44,634 nt of DNA from positions 1 through 44,634 of the IMG/VR virus record IMGVR_UViG_3300012685_000004, one strand, 5' to 3'. The notes beneath the pieces are model-generated. The model was not told the DNA's origin, did not search any database, and saw only the letters and a program-made list of their open reading frames with translations. Position 1 is the stretch's first letter. The number at the start of each line of letters is the position of its first letter. A program made the translations under genes and the position numbers. This document shows, piece by piece, positions 31,456 through 38,521 of this stretch. The stretch comes from a virus.

Positions 31456-32928
31456 ATGGCGTTGTTGCCCAAGGTCAAATTCAAATCACAGGTCATTTTT
31501 CCCGCGAATGTTTACGGCCGAACCGGGATCGATGTTGCCAAACAAAACGGCAATTTCTATCTCGATCTGGATTACGAGGAATTCGCAACCATATCGGCTT
31601 TCCCCGATGCGCTTGAACCCACCACCTTTCTAACTGCGTGGGAAGCTTCCACCAACACCTTCGAAAAGATCAGCGTTACGAATATCAAGGCGGACATAAC
31701 CGCAGGCTTCGGCAGCGTCTATCAGCCGCTCGACGTTGAATTGACGGCGCTGGCTGGCACCACGAGCGCGGCTGACAAGCTGCCGTATTTTACAGGTCCG
31801 GGTGCGGCGGCGGTGGCGGATTTCACGCCGTTTGCGCGGACATTGGTTGACGATACCACGCAAGCGGCGATGCGAACCACGTTGGCGCTAACGCCCGGTA
31901 CGGATATTCAGGCACTCGACGCTGATCTGACGGCGCTGGCGGCCTTGAACGGCACTGGCATTGCGCGGCGCACCGCTGCGAATACGTGGTCAGTTGGAAC
32001 GGCGGTTACCAGCGCCGAACTCGCCACCATGCCCGCCTACACCTTCAAGGGTAACAACAGCGGCGGCGCGGCCACCCCGATCGATGTTGATATTGCGGGT
32101 CTCACCACCAAGGCCAGTCCGGCGGGCACTGATTATGTGATGCTGTCGGATCAGGCGGCAGGCGGCGCGTGGAAAAAGGCTGCGGTTTCTTCCATCGGGG
32201 CGGCCGGTGCGGTGGCATCCTACGAAGGCCGCAGTGGCGCTGTCCTAGCCCTACCCGCTGACCGGATCAATCTCGGCGCGGTCGGCGTCATCAGGGTTCA
32301 AAAGTTCACGGCCTCCGGCACCTACACGCCAAACGCCAACATGCTCTATTGCATCATTGAATGCGCTGGCGCTGGCGGTGGCGGCGGTGGGACGAATGGA
32401 ACTGCTGGGACAATTAATTGGTCTTCTGGCGGCGGCGGCGGCAACACTTCAAGACGGACTGTTGCCGCAGCAACCATCGGCGCGTCCCAAACTGTTACCA
32501 TAGGCGCGGGCGGCGCAGGCGGTGCTGTAGCAAACGGAACGGGAGGCTCTGGAGGCGATAGCAGCGTCGGTGCGCTGTGCATCGGTAAGGGCGCTTCTGG
32601 AGGGCAGGGTGGCAGCAACGCCACGGCGGGAGGCGCTGGTGGCGTCACTGGCACAGGTGACATCTCGCCACCGGGACAACCCGGCGGCGGCGGTGGCATC
32701 TACACCTCGACCAACTTCAACATACCAAGCGGCAGTGGCGGAAACGCCAGTTTAGGCTTCGGCTCTGGTGCAGCAGGCGTGGCAGGATTTGGAGCCATCA
32801 CCGGAAACGCAGGCGGGTTGTATGGCGGCGGCGGTTCCGGAGGCTTGACTTCCAACACGGCTACGGGTGCCGCTGGTGGCCCCGGCGCCAACGGTATCGT
32901 CATCATCACCGAATTCTGCTCTCAATAA
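31456..32928 (+). CDS. glycine-rich tail fibre protein, 490 aa
   Basis: N-terminal anchor domain (residues 1-85, paralogous to the preceding gene). A shaft follows with repeated segments (ALDADLTALAAL; TLVDDTTQAAMRTTLAL). From residue about 290 there is a long glycine-rich C-terminal domain of the type seen in variable phage receptor-binding fibres, where glycine-rich loops set host range. The end is hydrophobic (NGIVIITEF). Confidence 0.8.
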   Translation: MALLPKVKFKSQVIFPANVYGRTGIDVAKQNGNFYLDLDYEEFATISAFPDALEPTTFLTAWEASTNTFEKISVTNIKADITAGFGSVYQPLDVELTALAGTTSAADKLPYFTGPGAAAVADFTPFARTLVDDTTQAAMRTTLALTPGTDIQALDADLTALAALNGTGIARRTAANTWSVGTAVTSAELATMPAYTFKGNNSGGAATPIDVDIAGLTTKASPAGTDYVMLSDQAAGGAWKKAAVSSIGAAGAVASYEGRSGAVLALPADRINLGAVGVIRVQKFTASGTYTPNANMLYCIIECAGAGGGGGGTNGTAGTINWSSGGGGGNTSRRTVAAATIGASQTVTIGAGGAGGAVANGTGGSGGDSSVGALCIGKGASGGQGGSNATAGGAGGVTGTGDISPPGQPGGGGGIYTSTNFNIPSGSGGNASLGFGSGAAGVAGFGAITGNAGGLYGGGGSGGLTSNTATGAAGGPGANGIVIITEFCSQ

Positions 32929-32938
32929 GGATGGCAAC

Positions 32939-33184
32939 GTGGCGAACTATCCAACCGTGGTTGAAGTGGCCGCCGTCTTGGTGTTGCTGCACGGTCCCAA
33001 CGGGCACGAAATCCTGATCAACCCCGCCGCCGTGGCGAGCATGCACAGCGCCATCGAAGGCAAATCAAATGAACTCGTTACCGATGACGCTCGCTGCATC
33101 ATCAACACCAATGACGGCAAGTTTGTCTCTGTCGTTGAGACCTGCAAAACGGTTCGCGAATTATTTCGTCAAAAGGAGGAATGA
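32939..33184 (+). CDS. hypothetical protein, 81 aa
   Basis: Starts at GTG 32939 behind AAGGA. The sequence EVAAVLVLLHGPNGHEILIN then DARCIINTNDGKFVSVVETC reads as a small beta domain of the flagellar FlbD-like type, where a residue is recognised in the pattern I-x-x-x-x-G-x-x-x-V-x-E. That resemblance is loose. It could assist the fibre. An ATG at 32931 opens another frame without sense. Confidence 0.55.
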   Translation: MANYPTVVEVAAVLVLLHGPNGHEILINPAAVASMHSAIEGKSNELVTDDARCIINTNDGKFVSVVETCKTVRELFRQKEE

Positions 33185-33187
33185 GCC

Positions 33188-33364
33188 ATGACGTTGGGTC
33201 TCGCATATTGGGTGCTGATGATGATCTGGCTGGTGTTCGGCCTGCTGGCGCATTTCGGCATGGTCGCGGTCGCCATCGGCACGGTCGCAAACGTGGTGCT
33301 GCTGTTCGTGTTGTTCCTGTTGCTGGGATGGCAGGTGTTCGGCGCGCCGCTGCACAAGGGTTGA
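33188..33364 (+). CDS. two-helix membrane protein, holin candidate, 58 aa
   Basis: Starts 3 bases after the previous stop. Two hydrophobic segments (LAYWVLMMIWLVFGLLAHFG and VANVVLLFVLFLLLGW) with a very short turn and a basic end (HKG). Last rightward gene before a terminator, where many phages keep lysis genes, so a holin is a reasonable guess. No endolysin was found beside it. Confidence 0.6.
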   Translation: MTLGLAYWVLMMIWLVFGLLAHFGMVAVAIGTVANVVLLFVLFLLLGWQVFGAPLHKG

Positions 33365-33374
33365 TCAATAAAAG

Positions 33375-33402
33375 AAAGGGCCGGTTGCCCGGCCCTTTCA
33401 AT
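33375..33402. terminator. terminator of late region, probably bidirectional
   Basis: Ten-bp stem AAAGGGCCGG / CCGGCCCTTT (33375-33398) with a 4-base loop. T-rich sequence follows on the rightward side only weakly, with A-rich sequence upstream giving a U-tract leftward. Confidence 0.8.
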
Positions 33403-33466
33403 GGCGATCCATCGAACACCGCAAGGGGAACTCGCAAGCCTCCGTGGGACCGATTTGGAAACTAGC
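33403..33466 (+). other. inter-terminator segment
   Basis: Short stretch between two terminators. It contains GCAAGGGGAA (33421-33430), which elsewhere is a translation leader, and GGGACCGATTTGGAAAC, which resembles a block near 3756. No open frame of use follows. Possibly a small RNA ended by the next hairpin. Confidence 0.25.
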
Positions 33467-33508
33467 ATGCCCCGCGTTCCGGTGAAAGCCGGGCGCGGGG
33501 CATTTTTA
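33467..33508 (+). terminator. rightward terminator
   Basis: Stem ATGCCCCGCG / CGCGGGGCAT with an inner CCGG/CCGG stem, then TTTTTATG. It lies just before the tail end of the leftward gene and is oriented rightward. Confidence 0.8.
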
Positions 33509-33512
33509 TGTT

Positions 33513-33941
33513 TCAGCCGTTGCGGATCGCATCGAGCGCAGCCTTGCCGGACAGCGGCATGCGTTTGAGGTCACCGCGCCGTTTCGCCTTCATCTTGTCG
33601 ATCCGCCCGCGAGCCTTGACGCGCTTGGTCGCTTCCTGTTGGCTGGCGATCTCAGCCGCCACCGGGTCAAGTTTCTTGCGTTGCAGGAATGTCGGGATCG
33701 CGAGATTGTCGTCGGGCTTTGGTGTTTCAACCTTCGGCGCTTCCGCCTTCGGCTGCTCTATGATCTCGCGCATGACGGGTTCGGCGAACGTCACCGGCTT
33801 GGGCGGTTTAATCGCCGCCGCTTCCAGCCGCTTGCGCTGGCGCTCCAACTTATCGAGCGCCGACATCGCCCGCTTCAATCTGGAACGCCAGCGCTTGATC
33901 GCGGCAGCGTTGTGATCGAGTTTGTTAACCCCTTGCTTCAT
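33513..33941 (-). CDS. basic hypothetical protein, 142 aa
   Basis: Coiled-coil-like, basic protein (IKRWRSRLKRAMSALDKLER) with a proline/glutamate linker and a basic C-terminal half (ATKRVKARGRIDKMKAKRRG). Likely nucleic-acid binding. It probably has its own promoter in the AT-rich space 33942-34093, because a terminator-like hairpin precedes it. Confidence 0.55.
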   Translation of the reverse strand: MKQGVNKLDHNAAAIKRWRSRLKRAMSALDKLERQRKRLEAAAIKPPKPVTFAEPVMREIIEQPKAEAPKVETPKPDDNLAIPTFLQRKKLDPVAAEIASQQEATKRVKARGRIDKMKAKRRGDLKRMPLSGKAALDAIRNG

Positions 33942-34197
33942 CGTTCCACCTATTCAACCGCGCGAACGGGATGTCCGCGCGTGGTGTCAGTTTAGCAAAT
34001 CGGCTTTCGTGAAATTTGCGAAACGTGCTGTTTTGGTGTGTGATGTACCTGCGCCGCAGGCGTTTCTTGCATTTTTGGAAATCACTTGACGCGAAAAAAG
34101 CAGCGCGACCGCGCGCGATTTCGCAACATCACTTGCGGGTTGATCCGATTTTATCGGAGAAACAATTCGTGATGTGGTATCTCCGCGTCATAGGTCA
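33942..34197 (-). other. intergenic space with weak terminator
   Basis: No supported gene over about 250 bp. On the minus strand a 15-codon frame (MTYDAEIPHHELFLR) starts at 34198, coupled to the previous stop (TGATG), and is followed by a hairpin TCCGAT/ATCGGA. Further on are the terminator-like hairpin at 34094-34117 and an inverted repeat TTTCG ... CGAAA near 34006-34024. No type A or type B site seen. Confidence 0.35.
34094..34117 (-). terminator. weak leftward terminator
   Basis: Stem GCGCG / CGCGC on the minus strand, then TGCTTTTTTCG. It may end the leftward operon that starts at 37700. Confidence 0.5.
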
Positions 34198-34467
34198 TCA
34201 TGCGCGACCTCCCAGCCATGACATCGTTGGCTGTTCCTTGATCCGCGTCTTGGCCTGATCCAGCATTTCGGTAATCCGGTCGTTTAATCGGTCATTGGAA
34301 ATCACGCGGCGAAGCTGATCGCCGCCGGTCGGCCACATCAGCAACGCGAACCGCACAGCGGGGCGATCCGGATCACCGTTCAACAGGCAGTGCAGCATGT
34401 TGGCCAGACTGACCACATGCTCGTGATTATCGGGATCGAATGCTTCGTCATCTTCTTCTGCTGGCAT
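34198..34467 (-). CDS. hypothetical protein, 89 aa
   Basis: Acidic N-terminus (MPAEEDDEAFDPDNHEHVVS), a helical central part (LANMLHCLLNGDPDRPAVRF) and a C-terminal helix. Not recognised. Close spacing (3 bases) to the upstream gene. Confidence 0.6.
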   Translation of the reverse strand: MPAEEDDEAFDPDNHEHVVSLANMLHCLLNGDPDRPAVRFALLMWPTGGDQLRRVISNDRLNDRITEMLDQAKTRIKEQPTMSWLGGRA

Positions 34468-34470
34468 GGC

Positions 34471-34755
34471 CTATCTCCTGCATCGCCAATGCTTATGATG
34501 GCCTCGGTAGTGGTAGCGTCGCTGGCAATGGTGCGTCACATGACGGTGTTTGCGTTCTCTCATCCGTGGCAGTTCTTTTGGCGGCGACACTGCCGCCGCT
34601 TGCGGCGCGGCTTGGCGCGGCTCCATCCACCGGTCATTGAAGGCGTCCGCTGTGACCTGTGGCGAAGCTTGTTCTGGCACATCGTCACGGTGCGTCGCCG
34701 CCACGACCATCAGCGACCATAGCGCGGCAGCGCCATACAGGGCCTTGAACATCAT
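34471..34755 (-). CDS. signal-anchor, histidine-rich protein, 94 aa
   Basis: Start ATG 34755 overlaps the preceding stop (ATGA); ATG 34761 is an alternative. The N-terminus is a short hydrophobic helix (MMFKALYGAAALWSLMVVAA), a possible signal or membrane anchor with an alanine-rich cleavage area. The C-terminus is rich in His and Arg (RKHRHVTHHCQRRYHYRGHH), which may bind metal or nucleic acid. A secreted or periplasmic location is possible. Confidence 0.55.
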   Translation of the reverse strand: MMFKALYGAAALWSLMVVAATHRDDVPEQASPQVTADAFNDRWMEPRQAAPQAAAVSPPKELPRMRERKHRHVTHHCQRRYHYRGHHKHWRCRR

Positions 34756-34973
34756 AGCCATGTTTCCACAATCACCGGATCGTCACCTTCGTTGCGATCC
34801 AGCGGCGTCAGGTGCATTTCGAACGCGAGGACATCGCGCAGCGTTTCGAGCGTCTCGCTAATGATGATGCTTTCGGTTGGCCGTGGGCCGCGCGCGTCAA
34901 CTTCGAAACGCCGCGCGACATAATCGTTCGGATAGTCTTTTGGGTGTTTGTAAACCGTCCACATTGCCAGCAT
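34752..34973 (-). CDS. hypothetical protein, 73 aa
   Basis: ATG 34973 overlaps the upstream stop (TGATG); ATG 34964 is an alternative. The frame is open further upstream but would overlap the neighbour fully. Sequence: MWTVYKHPKDYPNDYVARRF, then a beta-strand and ETLETLRDVLAFEMHLTPLD, like small phage proteins that bind a ligand or nucleic acid. Not recognised. Confidence 0.6.
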   Translation of the reverse strand: MLAMWTVYKHPKDYPNDYVARRFEVDARGPRPTESIIISETLETLRDVLAFEMHLTPLDRNEGDDPVIVETWL

Positions 34974-35296
34974 CAGTCGGCTACCTGTTCCACGGTCACG
35001 CTGTAAGCCGTCATCGGCCGGTTGGGCTTGCCGTCGTCGCGGAATGGCCGCTTGGTGCTTTGCGCCTTCCAGCACTCCATGGCGGCCTCAAACGAGGGGA
35101 AACGCTGCGCCTTGGCAAGATCATCGGTCCATCGATCATCACCAAACCCTTTGCGTGCGTTAGGGTCGGACCATTCGAGATAATCACCACGTTCGATTTC
35201 GTCGGCGACGGCGGCGACGGTCAACGCCATTATGTTGGCTTCATCGGCCAATGCCGATTTGCCCTTCGGGTGAATTTGTCGGAGAACGTAGCTCAT
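34973..35296 (-). CDS. hypothetical protein, 107 aa
   Basis: Not recognised. Starts MSYVLRQIHPKGKSALADEA, then a helix (NIMALTVAAVADEIERGDYL) and an acidic/aromatic end of repeated pattern. The stop overlaps the next start, and the start overlaps the upstream stop by 4 bases. Confidence 0.65.
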   Translation of the reverse strand: MSYVLRQIHPKGKSALADEANIMALTVAAVADEIERGDYLEWSDPNARKGFGDDRWTDDLAKAQRFPSFEAAMECWKAQSTKRPFRDDGKPNRPMTAYSVTVEQVAD

Positions 35297-35931
35297 GCGG
35301 GCACCAACTCCATTGCCTTGCGGATAGCGAGTTCCAATTCCGCGACCGCTTCGCGGCCCTCGCTGGCGGCCATGTCTTGCAGGATTGGCAAGCCCTTGTT
35401 GATGGCCGCCATGATTTCATCGTGCGTCGCGGTGCGGCCTTCGGCGTAGAACGCGACCTCAATCGGATGCCCGATACTAAACAGGGTGCCGCCCCGGCCG
35501 TCGCTGATCGGCTTATAGCCGTGCGTGATCCATACCAAGGTCACGCCGGGATTGTGCGGGATGGCGATGCCCGGCGTTGGGCCTTGCCCGTCCTTTTCAT
35601 TGCGGCGCATTCTCGGCTTGGCCAAGAACGGGCATGCCTTGGCGGCGTATTCGGCGCATTCGCGGTGTGATGGCGGCTCAGCCGATACCCGGTTGACGGC
35701 GCACATCGGGCCGATAGCAAAGGCCAGAAAACGGCCCAGCGGTTCGCCGCAAATCCAGCACAGGTGGCGGTTGTGCGCGCGCGCAATCTTTTCGCCCGTG
35801 ATGTGGATGAAATCGGGTTCGCCGTTGACCCACGTCGCAAACCACGGCACCGGAAAACCGCGATCCGAAACCGGCAAGCGCGCGATGCGCTCGGGCATTT
35901 TGATATTACGGATACTCTGATTTAACTCCAT
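35293..35931 (-). CDS. zinc-motif hypothetical protein, 212 aa
   Basis: Contains HLCWICGEPLGRFLAFAIGP (CxxC near residues 56-59) followed by cysteines in MCAVNRV and ECAEYAAKACPF, so one or two zinc sites are likely in the first 110 residues. The remainder has a mixed alpha/beta pattern. Such proteins are common in alphaproteobacterial phages without known role. Leader contains GCAAGGGGGA upstream. Confidence 0.65.
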   Translation of the reverse strand: MELNQSIRNIKMPERIARLPVSDRGFPVPWFATWVNGEPDFIHITGEKIARAHNRHLCWICGEPLGRFLAFAIGPMCAVNRVSAEPPSHRECAEYAAKACPFLAKPRMRRNEKDGQGPTPGIAIPHNPGVTLVWITHGYKPISDGRGGTLFSIGHPIEVAFYAEGRTATHDEIMAAINKGLPILQDMAASEGREAVAELELAIRKAMELVPA

Positions 35932-35965
35932 ACCTCACGTTGCTTTCTCCCCCTTGCAATCGTGA

Positions 35966-36199
35966 TCACTGCATTCGCTTGAAAGTCATTGCTAAATCGC
36001 TGCGGATTAGCCCGGCCACCTCTTCCAGTAGATCAGCCAGCGTCAGCGTCGTTTCCAGATCGGCTTGACAGGAAAAGCCGTTGCCGCGATGACCGCCGAT
36101 CACGATCACCATGACGCCGCCGCCGACCTTATCGGTGACCCCGGCTTGGTCACGCACGTAAGAGCATAGATCGTCATACTTGCCGGGGCCTATCGCCAT
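35966..36199 (-). CDS. hypothetical protein, 77 aa
   Basis: Small protein with a central glycine-rich strand (VGGGVMVIVIGGHRGNGFSC) and a C-terminal helix (LTLADLLEEVAGLIRSDLAM). Good ribosome site (AAGGAGGAAACC). Not recognised. Confidence 0.6.
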   Translation of the reverse strand: MAIGPGKYDDLCSYVRDQAGVTDKVGGGVMVIVIGGHRGNGFSCQADLETTLTLADLLEEVAGLIRSDLAMTFKRMQ

Positions 36200-36210
36200 C
36201 GGTTTCCTCC

Positions 36211-36423
36211 TTATCGATCAGGATATTCCAAATCGAGTTCGATCAGATCGCGCGACGGCGCTTCCACCATGATTTCCTCGAACTTGAAGCGGTTGGCATC
36301 CTTGATGATGTCAACGGCATCATCAAAAGTAAATTGACCAGCCTTGTCGGTGCGGGTGGTGTAGCCGTGCCGGTTCGGTTTCCACCAGCCCCGATGTTCG
36401 TTCGACCAAATCAGATATTTCAT
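36211..36423 (-). CDS. hypothetical protein, 70 aa
   Basis: Starts MKYLIWSNEHRGWWKPNRHG with many tryptophans, then FTFDDAVDIIKDANRFKFEE. This type of small Trp-rich protein recurs in phages (often with a Y/W-rich nucleic-acid or carbohydrate contact). Starts inside the stop of the upstream repressor-like gene (ATGA). Confidence 0.6.
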   Translation of the reverse strand: MKYLIWSNEHRGWWKPNRHGYTTRTDKAGQFTFDDAVDIIKDANRFKFEEIMVEAPSRDLIELDLEYPDR

Positions 36424-36833
36424 CCAGCCCCCGCATGGCCATTTCTGATGATGGTGTTAATCAGATTTCGGAAGGCTGGCTTTAGATCATCATCCAACGA
36501 TGCGAGGGCTTGCGCCATTTTGAAGGTTTCAGCGTTGACGGGTTTGGGCGGGTCTTTGGCGGCGATCTTGCTGTTCTTGAGGGTATCGCCAAGAAAATCC
36601 TGAGCCGATACGTCGAAGATGTCGCATAATTCCACGAACCGCGCGAGCGAAACTCGGTTGGTGCCTTTTTCGTATTTCTGGACCTGCTGAAAACTGACGT
36701 TGAGCAATGTCGCGAGGTCTTCCTGCGACATCTCGCGATCCATTCGGTACCCGCGCAATCGGATGCCAAACTTTAAATCGAAATTTCCCACGCTGCGCTG
36801 GTTGTGACTAGGTTTGTCTGGTTTCTTGGCCAT
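36420..36833 (-). CDS. XRE-family transcriptional regulator, 137 aa
   Basis: Cro/CI-type HTH at residues about 36-58 (MSQEDLATLLNVSFQQVQKY), followed by EKGTNRVSLARFVELCDIFD, typical for this family. The C-terminal half is a linker plus helices, without a LexA-type peptidase. It could control the lysogeny genes. The operators it binds are unknown; the type B sites are one candidate. Confidence 0.85.
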   Translation of the reverse strand: MAKKPDKPSHNQRSVGNFDLKFGIRLRGYRMDREMSQEDLATLLNVSFQQVQKYEKGTNRVSLARFVELCDIFDVSAQDFLGDTLKNSKIAAKDPPKPVNAETFKMAQALASLDDDLKPAFRNLINTIIRNGHAGAG

Positions 36834-36836
36834 GCG

Positions 36837-37175
36837 CTACCTCCCGACCTTTTCCTGCGCGGCCTCAATCTCGCGCCGCGCCTTGGCGATCTCTCTTTCG
36901 TAATTGATCTCTTTGGCCTTCACAAAATCCGTTTTGTAGCCCAAGGCGGAAGTGACGGCGGCGATGGTGGCGTATTGCGGGCGCTTGGTCTCGCCCTCGA
37001 ACCAGTTGGTCAATGTCTGCGCTTTGACGCTCGAAAGCCGTTCGATATCTTTGTACTTCAAGCCTTCGTCTTGAACGATGGTGCGGATGCGATCAATCAC
37101 GGGGTCTTTGTCCCGGAAATTGTATGAGCGGTAGAGCCGCAAACCTTTTTTGTCGTGTCCATTGCCTTTGGCCAT
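36837..37175 (-). CDS. HTH regulator, 112 aa
   Basis: HTH in residues about 36-57 (LKYKDIERLSSVKAQTLTNW) with the partner helix FEGETKRPQYATIAAVTSAL, a pattern of phage XRE-like proteins. The long basic helical tail (REIAKARREIEAAQEKVGR) may dimerise. Adjacent to another HTH gene; 3-base gap. Confidence 0.75.
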   Translation of the reverse strand: MAKGNGHDKKGLRLYRSYNFRDKDPVIDRIRTIVQDEGLKYKDIERLSSVKAQTLTNWFEGETKRPQYATIAAVTSALGYKTDFVKAKEINYEREIAKARREIEAAQEKVGR

Positions 37176-37178
37176 GGT

Positions 37179-37700
37179 CTATTCCCCCGGCGTTGTTGCT
37201 GGCTGCGGTTGATCTTCCTGAGCCTTCGCGGCGGCGATCTTTTGCGCCACTCTGATGCCATGTGGAGTGATCCGATATTTGCCGTTACCGAGGCGTTTGA
37301 TTTCGCGCGCCTTGAGCATGACCGATAGTTGCGGCGATACTGACTTGGCCGCGAGCCCGGCGGCTACGAACGCCGTAGCAAAATCGCTGGGACGGAGCGG
37401 GTTGTCCTTGTATTCAAGAAACAGCGCACGGGCGATGTCCTTCCCTGAGCGCCAGCGCACATGAGAGGTATTGTCGGTTCGAAGCTTGCGTTGCTTCGCT
37501 TGCTTCGCTTGCTTCGGTTGTTTTGGGTGGTGCTCAAGCAACCCAGCCACGGCATTGCCATTGCGTAGCGCCTTCGGCACCCGTGCCGGTTTGTCATCCC
37601 CAAAGACATCGATTTTCATGCCGCCGTTGCCAGCGGCCAGCATCGACAAAAAAACCGGAATGGACAGATCGAAACTAACTGTGAGTTTTTTGAGCGCCAT
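37179..37700 (-). CDS. putative DNA-binding protein, 173 aa
   Basis: ATG 37700 follows GAGGGGA; the 28 upstream codons are rejected. A basic, lysine/glutamine-rich low-complexity linker (HPKQPKQAKQAKQRKLR) near residues 60-78 separates an N-terminal part from a winged-helix-like C-terminal domain (RPSDFATAFVAAGLAAKSVS; ITPHGIRVAQKIAAAKAQE). First gene of the leftward operon. Confidence 0.6.
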   Translation of the reverse strand: MALKKLTVSFDLSIPVFLSMLAAGNGGMKIDVFGDDKPARVPKALRNGNAVAGLLEHHPKQPKQAKQAKQRKLRTDNTSHVRWRSGKDIARALFLEYKDNPLRPSDFATAFVAAGLAAKSVSPQLSVMLKAREIKRLGNGKYRITPHGIRVAQKIAAAKAQEDQPQPATTPGE

Positions 37701-38004
37701 GAGCGTCCCCTCGCTAGAGAAAGAGCGGGAGCGCGACGCGGATAAACAACGCAAGATTGGAACGCCATTGTCCCGTACACGCACCCGAATACTTTTTAGT
37801 GCCGCGCAACTTGGGCCTTGGAATAGGTCTAAAGCAAGAGCAAAGTTGCAAAATGAACTTGATTAACCAAAAAAATTGAACGGCCAAAAAAGTTGGCAGG
37901 CGAGTAAATCGCCGCAATCAATGCATGGTCGCGCCGCTAAGTTTCAACCTTTGCTGTCGGCGACACCGGCCGCCGTGTTTTCTTCCACCTTTATTTGTGC
38001 ATCT
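37701..38004. other. intergenic region with leftward control elements
   Basis: No supported gene. It contains the promoter and type B sites listed at 37860-37896. Two minus-strand frames overlap its right edge; only the longer one, beginning at 38217, is kept. Confidence 0.4.
37860..37896 (-). promoter_or_regulatory. leftward promoter with two type B operators
   Basis: Minus strand: -35 TTGGCC (37882-37887), 16-base spacer, -10 TAATCA (37860-37865). Type B sites: 37867-37879 (CCAAAAAAATTGA, one mismatch) and 37884-37896 (CCAAAAAAGTTGG). The layout is that of a repressed early leftward promoter for the 37700-34198 operon. Confidence 0.55.
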
Positions 38005-38217
38005 TTATGAACACCTGTTCTTTGGTACAATTGACGCGAGGAAATCGATCCCGGCTTGCGAACTGGTTGGGAGCCATCGCGCGCCGTTCCAAATGTGTTC
38101 GTTGGTGTGCCAATGTTTTTGTTGCCCCCGGCAGTAGCAGGGCAGTTTTTCGGGGAAGGCGGCCAGCGCGCCGACCGCGTAGTTCTCACCTCCGAAAAGG
38201 TCTGCCTGTCCTTTCAT
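38005..38217 (-). CDS. possible small protein, 70 aa
   Basis: The sequence MKGQADLFGGENYAVGALAA then CYCRGQQKHWHTNEHIWNGA looks like a small metal-binding protein with Cys/His/Trp residues, but it lacks a clear ribosome site and a second frame overlaps. Confidence is low; the region may be non-coding. Confidence 0.35.
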   Translation of the reverse strand: MKGQADLFGGENYAVGALAAFPEKLPCYCRGQQKHWHTNEHIWNGARWLPTSSQAGIDFLASIVPKNRCS

Positions 38218-38233
38218 GTTGCGTCGCATAGAA

Positions 38234-38261
38234 TTGCAAAGCTACTCATAGTCTGTAGACC
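38234..38261 (+). promoter_or_regulatory. candidate promoter for 38294 HTH gene
   Basis: -35 TTGCAA (38234-38239), 16-base spacer, -10 TAGACC (38256-38261). No type A or type B site lies in it, so it may be active in the lysogen. Confidence 0.4.
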
Positions 38262-38293
38262 TATCATCATCAAGGCGGAACCTTGTCTGTCTG

Positions 38294-38521
38294 ATGAAGA
38301 AACCCTCGCGATCCCTGCGCAAATCATTTGCCTTTAACCTCAGGCGTGAACGGGAAGCGCGCGGTCTCTCTCAGGAAGCCTTGGCGGACCTCGCGGGACT
38401 GCACCGAACTTACGTCGGGTCCGTTGAACGCGGCGAACGCAACGTCAGCATTGAAAACATCGACCGGCTGGCGCAAGCGCTGCAAGTTGACCCAGCCGTT
38501 ATGTTGCGGAAGCGGACCTAG
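38294..38521 (+). CDS. XRE-family HTH regulator, 75 aa
   Basis: Compact Cro/CI-type protein: [20 protein letters not shown] (residues about 25-44) is the canonical helix-turn-helix, followed by [20 protein letters not shown] and an end on PAVMLRKRT. It resembles controller-type or immunity regulators. The stop TAG and the integrase stop lie in one CTAG (38518-38521), so the two genes converge and share 4 bases. Confidence 0.8.
   Translation: MKKPSRSLRKSFAFNLRREREARGLSQEALADLAGLHRTYVGSVERGERNVSIENIDRLAQALQVDPAVMLRKRT

Noticed and set aside
33942-34197. Inverted repeat TTTCG-CGAAA as a third operator class
   Set aside because: Only one copy is convincing; no matching copies in other promoters.
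34016-34258. Rightward frame of 80 codons opposite the leftward genes
   Set aside because: No ribosome site and it overlaps the end of a better supported minus-strand gene.
37944-38189. Minus-strand frame overlapping the 38005-38217 frame
   Set aside because: Composition is low-complexity and polar, with no ribosome site; the other frame has Cys, His and Trp spacing that looks more like a protein.
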